From Sinorhizobium meliloti 4H41 (GTDB lineage: Bacteria > Pseudomonadota > Alphaproteobacteria > Rhizobiales > Rhizobiaceae), in NCBI RefSeq assembly GCF_000375585.1, contig NZ_AQWP01000014.1:99433-163432 (forward strand): a stretch of 64,000 nucleotides of DNA, given 5' to 3'. Shown piece by piece: positions 36,835 through 46,310 of the stretch (within the stretch, counting starts at the first letter, position 1; each line of letters starts with the position of its first letter). The position numbers and the translations under genes were made by a program. Under the pieces are notes generated by a model. The model worked only from the letters and a program-made list of their open reading frames with translations. It searched no databases and was not told the origin of the DNA.

Positions 36835-38490
36835 ATGACCTACGACTACATCATCACCGGGGCCGGTCCGGCCGGCTGCGTGCTTGCCAATCGTCTGAGC
36901 GAGGATCCGGACGTCAGGGTGCTGCTGCTCGAAGCCGGCGGCGGCGACTGGAATCCGCTGTTCCACATGCCGGCCGGCTTCGCCAAGATGACGAAGGGGG
37001 TCGCCAGTTGGGGCTGGCACACGGTGCCGCAGAAGCACATGAAGGGCAGGGTGCTGCGCTATACCCAGGCCAAGGTGATCGGCGGCGGTTCTTCCATCAA
37101 TGCGCAGCTCTATACCCGCGGCAATGCGGCCGATTACGACCTCTGGGCGAGTGAGGAGGGCTGCGCCGGCTGGGACTATCGCAGCGTGCTTCCCTATTTC
37201 AAGCGCGCCGAGGACAATCAGCGCTTCGCCGACGACTATCATTCCTATGGTGGCCCGCTCGGCGTTTCCATGCCGGTTTCGGCGCTGCCGATCTGCGACG
37301 CCTATATCCGCGCCGGGCAGGAACTCGGCATTCCCTACAACCACGACTTCAATGGCAAACAGCAGGCGGGCGTCGGCTTCTATCAGCTGACGCAGCGCAA
37401 CCGCCGCCGGTCCTCCGCCTCGCTCGCCTATCTCTCGCCGATCAGGGATCGCCCGAATCTGACGGTGCGCACCGGTGCCCGCGTCGCGCGCATCGTGCTC
37501 GAGGGCAGGCGCGCCGTCGGGGTGGAAGTCGCGACGAAGAGGGGCGTCGAGATCATCCGCGCCGATCGCGAGGTGCTGGTCTCGTCGGGTGCGATCGGAT
37601 CGCCGAAGCTGCTGTTGCAGTCCGGCATCGGCCCGGCCGATCACCTTCGATCCGTCGGCGTCGAGGTCAGGCACGATCTCGCCGGTGTGGGCGGCAATCT
37701 CCAGGATCATCTGGATCTCTTCGTCATCTCCGAATGCACCGGCGATCACACTTACGACGGCGTCGCCAGGCTGCACCGCACGCTCTGGGCCGGACTGCAA
37801 TATGTGCTCTTCCGCTCCGGCCCGGTTGCCTCGTCTCTCTTCGAGACCGGCGGCTTCTGGTATGCCGATCCGAATGCCCGCTCGCCGGACATCCAGTTCC
37901 ATCTCGGCCTCGGTTCGGGCATCGAGGCCGGCGTCGCCCGGCTCAAGAATGCCGGGGTCACACTCAATTCCGCCTATCTGCACCCGCGCTCGCGCGGCAC
38001 CGTCCGGCTCTCCTCGGCCGACCCGGCGGCCGCGCCCCTGATCGATCCGAACTACTGGGAGGATCCGCACGATCGGCAGATGTCGCTCGAAGGTTTGAAG
38101 ATCGCGCGGGAAATCATGCAGCAGCCTGCGCTGAAGCCCTTCGTCCTAGACGAACGTTTGCCGGGCAAGGATGTGCGCACCGAGGAGCAGCTCTTCGACT
38201 ATGGCTGCGCCAACGCCAAGACCGACCACCACCCGGTCGGCACCTGCAGGATGGGGACCGACGCGGCGGCGGTGGTCGACCTGGAGCTCAGGGTTCGCGG
38301 GATCGAGGGGCTGCGCGTCTGCGACAGCTCGGTGATGCCGCGGGTCCCGTCCTGCAACACCAACGGCCCGACGATCATGATGGGTGAAAAGGGGGCCGAC
38401 ATCATCCGCGGATTGCCGCCGCTGCCCCCGGCCGTGTTCCAGCACGAACGTAACGACGCGCGCCCGCGGGCGCGCGCGGAGGTCCGCTGA
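36835..38490 (+). CDS. GMC-family oxidoreductase, choline/alcohol dehydrogenase-like
   Basis: 551-residue FAD enzyme of the BetA/AlkJ type. FAD motif YIITGAGPAGCVLANRLSE, GMC signature 1 GGGSSINAQLYTRG, signature 2 SSGAIGSPKLLLQSGIGP and the C-terminal HHPVGTCRMG with a later Asn (SCNTNGPTIMMGEK) are present. Substrate unknown; relatives oxidise choline, aliphatic alcohols or polyethylene glycols. GAGGA lies about nine bases upstream of the ATG. It may be read through from the upstream operon, but the intervening repeat could attenuate this. The following kinase gene is 106 bases away. Confidence 0.9.
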   Translation: MTYDYIITGAGPAGCVLANRLSEDPDVRVLLLEAGGGDWNPLFHMPAGFAKMTKGVASWGWHTVPQKHMKGRVLRYTQAKVIGGGSSINAQLYTRGNAADYDLWASEEGCAGWDYRSVLPYFKRAEDNQRFADDYHSYGGPLGVSMPVSALPICDAYIRAGQELGIPYNHDFNGKQQAGVGFYQLTQRNRRRSSASLAYLSPIRDRPNLTVRTGARVARIVLEGRRAVGVEVATKRGVEIIRADREVLVSSGAIGSPKLLLQSGIGPADHLRSVGVEVRHDLAGVGGNLQDHLDLFVISECTGDHTYDGVARLHRTLWAGLQYVLFRSGPVASSLFETGGFWYADPNARSPDIQFHLGLGSGIEAGVARLKNAGVTLNSAYLHPRSRGTVRLSSADPAAAPLIDPNYWEDPHDRQMSLEGLKIAREIMQQPALKPFVLDERLPGKDVRTEEQLFDYGCANAKTDHHPVGTCRMGTDAAAVVDLELRVRGIEGLRVCDSSVMPRVPSCNTNGPTIMMGEKGADIIRGLPPLPPAVFQHERNDARPRARAEVR

Positions 38491-38596
38491 AGGAGCGATC
38501 GGGCGTTGCAGTTTTGGGCGGCCGGTCGAAAAACGTTGCGGCGGCCGAAGGCGGCGTTCAAGGTGCCTCCGTATCTAGAAACTTCGGTCTGATTCC

Positions 38597-39868
38597 ATGA
38601 CGTCAATAGAGCCGCGCCCTTTTCTCATATCGCTTTTCGAGGCCGCCGTTGCCGCGGCCGATCCTGAAGCCGCCATTCGGGCGCACCTTCCGGCGCGGCC
38701 GAAGGGCCGCACGATCGTGGTCGGCGCCGGCAAGGCCGCGAGCCAGATGGCGGCCGCTTTCGAGCGGCTCTGGGACGGGCCGCTTGCAGGCGCCGTCGTT
38801 GCCCGCCACGGGCCCATAGAGAAATGCGAGCGGATCAGGGTCCTGCAATCGGCTCACCCGGTGCCGGACGAGGCGGGGCTTGCCGCGTCCTCGGCGCTCC
38901 TCGAAACCGTCGGGGGACTGACGGCGGATGATCTCGTGGTGGCGCTCATTTCCGGCGGAGGCTCCGCTCTCTTACCGGCCCCGCCCGGCGGCTTGACCCT
39001 GGAGGACGAGATCGCCGTCAACAAGGCGCTGCTTGCCTCCGGAGCACCGATTTCCGCCATGAATGTGGTGCGCAAGCATGCCTCGCGGATCAAGGGCGGG
39101 CGGCTTGCACTTGCCGCCGCCCCGGCGCGAGTCGTGAGCCTCGTCGTCTCCGACGTGCCCGGCGACAATCCGGCCTTCGTCGCCTCCGGCCCGACGGTGG
39201 CCGACCGGTCCAGTCTCGAAGAAGCGCGCGAGATCGTCGCGCGATACGCTATCGCCCTGCCCGAGCGGGTGACGGCGCATCTCGCTTCCGAAGCGGCGCG
39301 GGCACCCCGGCCCGACGATCCTGCATTCGGCGGCAACGAAGTGCACGTCATCGCCTCGGCGGCCGTTTCGCTGGAAGCGGCGGCGGCACGGGCGCGGGAA
39401 AGCGGCATCGAGGCGATGATCCTGTCGGATGCGATCGAGGGCGAGGCGCGCGACATCGGCCGTATGCATGCGGCGCTCGCGCGGGAAGTGGCCTCGCGCA
39501 ACCGTCCCTTTTCGAAGCCGGTCGTGCTGCTTTCCGGCGGCGAGACGACAGTGACGATCTCCGGCGAAAGTTACGGGAAGGGCGGACGCAACAGCGAATT
39601 CCTCCTGTCGCTCGCGCTCGACATCGACGGCATCGGCGGTATCGATGCGCTTGCCGCCGACACCGACGGCATCGACGGATCCGAGGACAATGCCGGCGCC
39701 TTTGCCGACGGCGCAAGCGTCGGCCGGATGCGGGCGGCAGGCGCCGATCCCCGCGCTCACCTCGCGCGCCATGACGCCTGGACGGCCTTCGCGGCCAGCG
39801 GCGACCTGTTCGTACCCGGGCCGACGGGGACGAATGTCAATGATCTGCGGGCCATCCTGATACGCTGA
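38597..39868 (+). CDS. Glycerate 2-kinase, MOFRL family (TtuD/GckA type)
   Basis: 423-residue ATP-dependent kinase converting D-glycerate to 2-phosphoglycerate. The DUF4147 N-terminal domain has RTIVVGAGKAASQMA, LISGGGSALLPAP and the Lys-bearing NVVRKHASRIKGGRLA; the C-terminal MOFRL domain has LLSGGETTVTISG and GRNSEFLLSLAL. It would feed products of the neighbouring oxidoreductases into lower glycolysis. The start has no obvious Shine-Dalgarno sequence, so translation may be coupled or weak. It ends the rightward catabolic block and is convergent with an aminotransferase gene across a terminator. Confidence 0.92.
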   Translation: MTSIEPRPFLISLFEAAVAAADPEAAIRAHLPARPKGRTIVVGAGKAASQMAAAFERLWDGPLAGAVVARHGPIEKCERIRVLQSAHPVPDEAGLAASSALLETVGGLTADDLVVALISGGGSALLPAPPGGLTLEDEIAVNKALLASGAPISAMNVVRKHASRIKGGRLALAAAPARVVSLVVSDVPGDNPAFVASGPTVADRSSLEEAREIVARYAIALPERVTAHLASEAARAPRPDDPAFGGNEVHVIASAAVSLEAAAARARESGIEAMILSDAIEGEARDIGRMHAALAREVASRNRPFSKPVVLLSGGETTVTISGESYGKGGRNSEFLLSLALDIDGIGGIDALAADTDGIDGSEDNAGAFADGASVGRMRAAGADPRAHLARHDAWTAFAASGDLFVPGPTGTNVNDLRAILIR

Positions 39869-39891
39869 AGCGACCCCTGGATGAATGTGAG

Positions 39892-39924
39892 AATGCCCCC
39901 TCCAAGGCGTCGGGAGGGGGCATT
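39892..39924. terminator. Two-way terminator between convergent genes
   Basis: AATGCCCCCTCC (39892-39903) and GGAGGGGGCATT (39913-39924) form a perfect 12-base-pair stem with a 9-base loop. AT-rich sequence follows on both sides. It serves the glycerate kinase gene (+) and the aminotransferase gene (-). Confidence 0.82.
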
Positions 39925-39943
39925 TAAACTATCTCAAGCGCCG

Positions 39944-41281
39944 TTATTTCACCCGCTTCAACGCATCGGCAAGGGTCGAGACGATCTCGCCGAAATGCTG
40001 CTTCTCCGCGATCAGAGGCGGCGAGAAGGCGATGATGTCGCCGGTGACGCGGATCAGCAGGCCCCGCTCGAAGCAATCGACGAAAACGTCATAGGCGCGA
40101 GCGCCGGGCGCGCCGTCGCGCGACTGGAGCTCGATACCGGCGATGAGGCCGATGGTGCGGATGTCGATGACATGCGGCAGGCCTTTCATGGAATGCATCG
40201 CCTCGTGCCAGTCGCCCTCGATTTCGGCGGCGCGCGTCATCAGGCCTTCGTCTCGATAGATGTCGAGCGTGGCGATGCCGGCGGCACAGGCGGCCGGATG
40301 TCCGGAATAGGTATAGCCGTGGAAGAGCTCGATCTGGCCTTCCGGGCCGTGCATCAGGGCGTCGTGCACCTTGCGGCTGGCAAAGACAGCGCCCATCGGG
40401 ATCGCGCCGTTGGTAAGCCCCTTGGCGGTGGTGACGATGTCCGGCGTGACACCGAAATAGTCGGTCGCGAAGGCCGCACCGAGCCGGCCGAAACCGGTGA
40501 TCACCTCGTCGAAAATCAGGAGAATGCCGTGCTTGTCGCAGATCGCGCGCAGCCGCTCGAGATAGCCCTTCGGCGGGATCAGCACGCCGGTCGAGCCGGC
40601 GACGGGCTCGACGATGCAGGCGGCGATCGTCTCGGCGCCGTGGAGCGCCACGAGCCTTTCGAGGTCGTCGGCAAGCTCGGCCCCATGCTCCGGCTGCCCT
40701 TTGACGAAGGCGTTCTTCGCCGGGTCATGGGTGTGGCGCAGATGGTCGGACCCGGGAAGCTGCGGGAAGACGCGGCGGTTGTTGACGATGCCGCCGACGG
40801 AGATGCCGCCGAAGCCGACGCCGTGATAACCGCGTTCGCGGCCGATGAGGCGGGTGCGCGTGCCTTGGCCGATCGAACGTTGATAGGCAAGTGCGATCTT
40901 CAGCGCTGTGTCCACGGATTCCGAGCCCGAGCCGGTGAAAAACACCCGGTCGAGCTTGGCGCCGACCGGGCCGGGCGCAATCTCGGCCAGCCGCTCGGCG
41001 AAGTCGAAGGCGATCGGATGTCCCATCTGGAAGGACGGCGCGAAGTCCATGGTCGAAAGCTGCCGCTCGACCGCGGCGGCGATCTGCCGGCGGCCGTGCC
41101 CGGCATTCACGCACCAGAGGCCGGCGGTGCCGTCGAGAACCGTCCGGCCGTCGACGCTGGTATAGTGCATGCCCTCAGCGGCGGCGAGCAGCCGGGGCGC
41201 CGCCTTGAACTGACGGTTGGCGGTGAAGGGCATCCAGTAGCTGTCGAGAACCGGAGCGTTGGGCTTGTTGTGGGCGTTCAT
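39944..41281 (-). CDS. Omega-amino acid:pyruvate aminotransferase (class III)
   Basis: 445-residue PLP enzyme resembling beta-alanine/omega-amino-acid:pyruvate transaminases: the opening DSYWMPFTANRQFKAAPRL is characteristic, followed by GSGSESVDTALKIA, RGYHGVGFGG and LIFDEVITGFGR. The PLP lysine is in TTAKGLTNGAIPMG. It would move the terminal amino group of beta-alanine, taurine, GABA or a polyamine-derived compound to pyruvate. It is divergent from an XRE-cupin regulator that probably controls it. No partner aldehyde dehydrogenase lies in the same transcript. Confidence 0.88.
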   Translation of the reverse strand: MNAHNKPNAPVLDSYWMPFTANRQFKAAPRLLAAAEGMHYTSVDGRTVLDGTAGLWCVNAGHGRRQIAAAVERQLSTMDFAPSFQMGHPIAFDFAERLAEIAPGPVGAKLDRVFFTGSGSESVDTALKIALAYQRSIGQGTRTRLIGRERGYHGVGFGGISVGGIVNNRRVFPQLPGSDHLRHTHDPAKNAFVKGQPEHGAELADDLERLVALHGAETIAACIVEPVAGSTGVLIPPKGYLERLRAICDKHGILLIFDEVITGFGRLGAAFATDYFGVTPDIVTTAKGLTNGAIPMGAVFASRKVHDALMHGPEGQIELFHGYTYSGHPAACAAGIATLDIYRDEGLMTRAAEIEGDWHEAMHSMKGLPHVIDIRTIGLIAGIELQSRDGAPGARAYDVFVDCFERGLLIRVTGDIIAFSPPLIAEKQHFGEIVSTLADALKRVK

Positions 41282-41356
41282 GGCATCCTCCTGTCGTTAG
41301 CTGATTGACGCCATGATTTGGATTTCCGAACAAGTCCTTTTCTATGGCCATCTAAG

Positions 41357-41373
41357 CTATTGTATTTAAATAG
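41357..41373. promoter_or_regulatory. Candidate operator between the aminotransferase and its XRE regulator
   Basis: CTATTGTATTTAAATAG, a 17-base near-palindrome (CTATTG/AAATAG arms) centred on TATTTAAATA, in the AT-rich 145-base divergent gap (41282-41426). Position and symmetry suggest the binding site of the adjacent XRE-family regulator; no known consensus was matched. Confidence 0.4.
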
Positions 41374-41426
41374 GTCAGTTTGCTAGAATTTCGCTATTTC
41401 AAACAAGGGCAACACCGGGGTTCGCC

Positions 41427-41975
41427 ATGAGCGTCGATATCGGCAACCGCCTGCGGCATGTTCGGCTGAGGCACAAGCTTTCCCAGCGCGAACTCGCCAA
41501 GAGGGCGGGGGTTACCAACTCCACCATCTCGTTGATCGAATCGAATGCATCGAACCCCTCGGTCGGCGCATTGAAGCGTATCCTCGACGGCATTCCGATC
41601 GGCCTTGCGGAGTTCTTCTCCTTCGAGCCGGAGAAGCCGCGCAGGGCTTTCTATGCGGCGGAGGAGCTGGTGGAGATCGGCAAGGGACCGATCTCCTATC
41701 GCCAGATCGGCGACAACCTTTTCGGCCGCAGCCTTCAGATCCTGAAGGAGTGCTACCAGCCGGGCGCGGACACCGGCAAGGTTCCGCTGGTGCATGAGGG
41801 CGAGGAAGGCGGGATCGTGCTTTCAGGCCGGCTGGAAGTGACCGTGGACGACGAGAGGCGCATCCTCGGGCCGGGCGATGCCTATTATTTCGAAAGCCGG
41901 CGGCCGCACCGCTTTCGCTGTATCGGACCGGTACCCTGCGAAGTGATCAGCGCCTGTACGCCGCCGACGTTTTGA
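41427..41975 (+). CDS. XRE-family regulator with C-terminal cupin domain (PuuR-like)
   Basis: 182-residue repressor-type regulator. The helix-turn-helix occupies residues 6-60 (LRHVRLRHKLSQRELAKRAGVTNSTI...). The cupin sensor domain (about 105-175) includes HEGEEGGIVLSGRLEV and LGPGDAYYFESRRPHRFRC. This architecture is shared with PuuR, which controls putrescine use, and with many regulators of amine/amino-acid catabolism. It is divergent from the omega-amino-acid aminotransferase gene, the probable target. It ends next to a GC-rich palindromic repeat. Confidence 0.9.
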   Translation: MSVDIGNRLRHVRLRHKLSQRELAKRAGVTNSTISLIESNASNPSVGALKRILDGIPIGLAEFFSFEPEKPRRAFYAAEELVEIGKGPISYRQIGDNLFGRSLQILKECYQPGADTGKVPLVHEGEEGGIVLSGRLEVTVDDERRILGPGDAYYFESRRPHRFRCIGPVPCEVISACTPPTF

Positions 41976-41987
41976 CCGGGCGAGAAC

Positions 41988-42036
41988 GCCCCTCCCCACC
42001 CACCTCCCACCTGTGGGGAGGGGTTGGGGAGGGGGC
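41988..42036. repeat. GC-rich palindromic repeat between convergent genes
   Basis: Overlapping inverted repeats CCCCTCCCCACC/ and TGGGGAGGGG with a repeat of GGGGAGGGGG, located between the 3' ends of the XRE gene and the aminotransferase gene. It can fold into stable hairpins and probably terminates both transcripts. Confidence 0.55.
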
Positions 42037-42062
42037 CTTTTGAGGAGACTCCCGCCCTTCGC

Positions 42063-43295
42063 TTACGAAAGCCGCTCGCAGGCCGCCGCGATGCATTCGA
42101 GCGCCTCTTTCAGCTCCGCCTCCGAAGTCGCATAGGAAATGCGGAAAAAGGGTGAGAGGCCGAAAGCCGAGCCCGGGACGACGGCGACATGGGCGTCTTC
42201 CAGAAGATAGGCGCAGAAATCCGTATCCGTCTCGATCCTCTTGCCCGATGGCGTCACCTTGCCGAGAACGCCGGCGCAGCCGGAGAAAGTGTAGAAGGCG
42301 CCCTCGGGAACGCGGCAGTCGAGGCCGTCGATCGCGTTCAGGCCGTCGACCACGAGATCGCGGCGGCCCTGGAAGCTGGCTGTCCGTTCTTTCAGAAAGT
42401 CCTGCGGTCCGTTCAGCGCCGCGACCGAAGCCGCCTGGCTTATCGAAGAGGGGCAGGAGGTCGCCTGACTCTGGACGACGGCCATCGCCTTGATGAGCTC
42501 GCGCGGGCCGCCGGCATAGCCGATCCGCCAGCCGGTCATCGCATAGGCCTTCGAAACGCCGTTTACGGTCAGCGTGCGGTTCTTCAGGCCCGGCTCCAGC
42601 TGCGCGGGGGTGACGAAGCGGAAACCGTCATAGACGATGTGCTCATACATGTCGTCGACGAGCAGCCAGACATGCGGGTGCCTCAGAAGTACCTCGAGCA
42701 GCGGCCGGTAGTCGGCCGCACTGTAGGCGGCGCCCGACGGGTTGGAGGGCGAGTTCAAGAGCACCCATCGGGTCCGCGGCGTGATGGCCGCCTCCAGCTT
42801 CTCCGCCGTCAGGCGGAAGCCGGAAGAGGCGTCGCAGGCGATCAGAACGGGCTTGCCCTCGCAGATCTGGACAATGTCCGAATAGGAGGTCCAATAGGGC
42901 GTCGGAATGATGACCTCGTCGCCCGGATCGAGCGACGCCATCATGGCGTTGAAGAGGATCTGCTTGGCGCCGGTCGCGACCGTGATCTCGTCCAGCTCGT
43001 AGGCCAGCGCGTTCTCGCGCTGGAATTTCTCGCGGATAGCCTTCTTCAATTCCGGCGTGCCGTCGAGTGCGGTGTATTTCGTTTCGCCGCGGTGGATCGC
43101 ATCCGAGGCGGCCCGCTTCACGTGTTCCGGCGTGTCGAAATCCGGCTCGCCGGCGCCGAGGATGATCACCGGCTTGCCTTCGCGCTTCATGGCGGCGGCG
43201 CGGGCGCCGATCTTCAGGATTTCCGAAACGCCGATCGAGGAAATCCGCGAGGCGGGCTGAAAGCCCGCCTCCTTGACCGTTGCATTGATGGTCAT
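42063..43295 (-). CDS. aatB: PLP-dependent aminotransferase, aspartate aminotransferase AatB-like
   Basis: 410-residue class I aminotransferase. It reads like the AatB aspartate aminotransferase of Sinorhizobium meliloti: SRISSIGVSEILKIGARAAAMK, the substrate-side GAGEPDFDTPEHV, the PLP-contact NSPSNPSGAAYS and the Schiff-base lysine in NGVSKAYAMTGWRIGY. It is the last gene of a four-gene minus-strand set, 16 bases after the antiquitin-type dehydrogenase. That position suggests it (also) transaminates 2-aminoadipate to 2-oxoadipate with 2-oxoglutarate. The physiological substrate is an inference from context. Confidence 0.85.
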   Translation of the reverse strand: MTINATVKEAGFQPASRISSIGVSEILKIGARAAAMKREGKPVIILGAGEPDFDTPEHVKRAASDAIHRGETKYTALDGTPELKKAIREKFQRENALAYELDEITVATGAKQILFNAMMASLDPGDEVIIPTPYWTSYSDIVQICEGKPVLIACDASSGFRLTAEKLEAAITPRTRWVLLNSPSNPSGAAYSAADYRPLLEVLLRHPHVWLLVDDMYEHIVYDGFRFVTPAQLEPGLKNRTLTVNGVSKAYAMTGWRIGYAGGPRELIKAMAVVQSQATSCPSSISQAASVAALNGPQDFLKERTASFQGRRDLVVDGLNAIDGLDCRVPEGAFYTFSGCAGVLGKVTPSGKRIETDTDFCAYLLEDAHVAVVPGSAFGLSPFFRISYATSEAELKEALECIAAACERLS

Positions 43296-43311
43296 GGCCG
43301 ATCCTGTTCGA

Positions 43312-44844
<1,533 letters not shown>

Positions 44845-44878
44845 GTGGTGACTCCCGTCTTGTAGCTGGCGCGATGAC

Positions 44879-46300
44879 CTAACCGAAGCGCACGCTGCCG
44901 AGCTTGCCCGGCGAGGTGAGCGTCTTGAGGCCGGCCGCCATGTTCTTCAATTTTTCCGGCGTGTAGAGATCGTAATAAGCCTGATTGCGGCGGCCGAGCG
45001 CATGTTCCGCGCTGAAGCTGCCGTGATATTGCTCGACCGCGACCGCAAAGACCCAATCGCGCAGACGCTGCTCGAAGGTCGCATCGGCCAGTAGCGAACT
45101 ATCCTTTGCGACGACCAGGTTGAAGTGAACGCCGCCGTCGCCGATATGGCCGAAATCGCAGACCGTGACGCCCGGAAATTTTTCCGGCATTTCCGCCTTC
45201 ATATGGTCGCAGAAGACCATGATGTCACCCCTGCGGAAGGAGAGATCGAAAGCGATCAGCTTGCCGAGGTGCTTTACGCCCTCCGAAAGCGCATGGCGCA
45301 GCGACCAGATCTCGTGCGGCGGGCCGACGAGTGCATCGGCGAGCGGCGCCTCATCCATTTCCCATATCTCCGCGAGCACGCTTTCGAGAACCGCGTCGAG
45401 CGGCTGCTCGCCCTCGCGCGGGCTCGAGGTGCGGGAGATCTCGGCAAGGATCACGTAGTCGGGGACCTTGCCGCCCTGGAAGGGGTTCTTCAGCGCCGGC
45501 ACATGGGCGAAGGCCGCGGCGATCGCGTTCGCCGACATTCCCTCGAAGGCCGAGAGATAGGCGCCGAGCCGCTCTTCCATGGCCTTCAGGAGCGGCAGGA
45601 CATGCGCGCCGCTCGCCGGCACGAGGAAGGCGGTCGCCGTCTGCTTCGGCAGGCGCTCGAGATTGAGCACGCATTCGGTGACGATGCCGAAGGCGCCCGA
45701 GGTGCCGATGAAGATCTGCTTCCAGTCGATGCCGGTATTGTTCTTGCGCAGGTCCGAGCCGAGGTCGAGCACCGTGCCCGCTTCGTCGGCGAGGACCACT
45801 TTCAGACCCAGCATGTTGCGGCGCACGTCGCCATATTTGAGAAAGCGCGAGCCGCCGGTATTGGTGGCGGTCATGCCGCCGATCCGCGGGTCGGCGCCGA
45901 GATCGATCGGGAAGAACAGGCCGTGTTCCTCCAGCCGGCGGTTGAGCTCGGACAGGCGAAAGCCGGCGTCGACGCGCACTGAGCGATTGTCCACGTCGAG
46001 CGCAAACTGGCGGGTCAGCCGGTCGAGGCTGACGACGACCTCGCTGCCCGACTCGTCCGGCGTCGACCCCGAGACCAGGCCCGTATTGCCCGACTGGGGG
46101 ATGAGGGCGATGCCGCTGCGGACGCAGTAACCGACGGCGGCCGAGACCTCTTCCGTCGTTGCCGGACGCAGGACGGCCGCCGCGCGGCCGCGGTCGTAGC
46201 GTGCGCCGGTCTCGTAAGCCTCCATGTCCTCCCGACGCGTGACGACGCCCTTGTCGCCAAGGAGCTTCGTCAATGCGTCGATATGGTGCTCGTCAATCAT
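44879..46300 (-). CDS. FAD-linked D-2-hydroxyglutarate dehydrogenase
   Basis: 473-residue flavoprotein of the D-lactate/D-2-hydroxyglutarate dehydrogenase family (FAD_binding_4 plus FAD-oxidase C domain). FAD-site markers are PQSGNTGLVSGS, GGMTATNTGGSRFLKYGDV and LRKNNTGIDWKQIFIGTSGAFGIVT; the C-terminal metal/substrate region has FGHIGDGGVHFNL and FSAEHALGRRN. It would oxidise D-2-hydroxyglutarate from the upstream HglS product to 2-oxoglutarate, passing electrons to a quinone or electron-transfer flavoprotein. The ATG at 46300 (MIDEHHIDALTKLL) fits the family; a longer open frame upstream is a shadow of the preceding gene. Ten bases separate it from the hglS-like stop. Confidence 0.87.
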   Translation of the reverse strand: MIDEHHIDALTKLLGDKGVVTRREDMEAYETGARYDRGRAAAVLRPATTEEVSAAVGYCVRSGIALIPQSGNTGLVSGSTPDESGSEVVVSLDRLTRQFALDVDNRSVRVDAGFRLSELNRRLEEHGLFFPIDLGADPRIGGMTATNTGGSRFLKYGDVRRNMLGLKVVLADEAGTVLDLGSDLRKNNTGIDWKQIFIGTSGAFGIVTECVLNLERLPKQTATAFLVPASGAHVLPLLKAMEERLGAYLSAFEGMSANAIAAAFAHVPALKNPFQGGKVPDYVILAEISRTSSPREGEQPLDAVLESVLAEIWEMDEAPLADALVGPPHEIWSLRHALSEGVKHLGKLIAFDLSFRRGDIMVFCDHMKAEMPEKFPGVTVCDFGHIGDGGVHFNLVVAKDSSLLADATFEQRLRDWVFAVAVEQYHGSFSAEHALGRRNQAYYDLYTPEKLKNMAAGLKTLTSPGKLGSVRFG

Positions 46301-46310
46301 TGCCGGCGTA

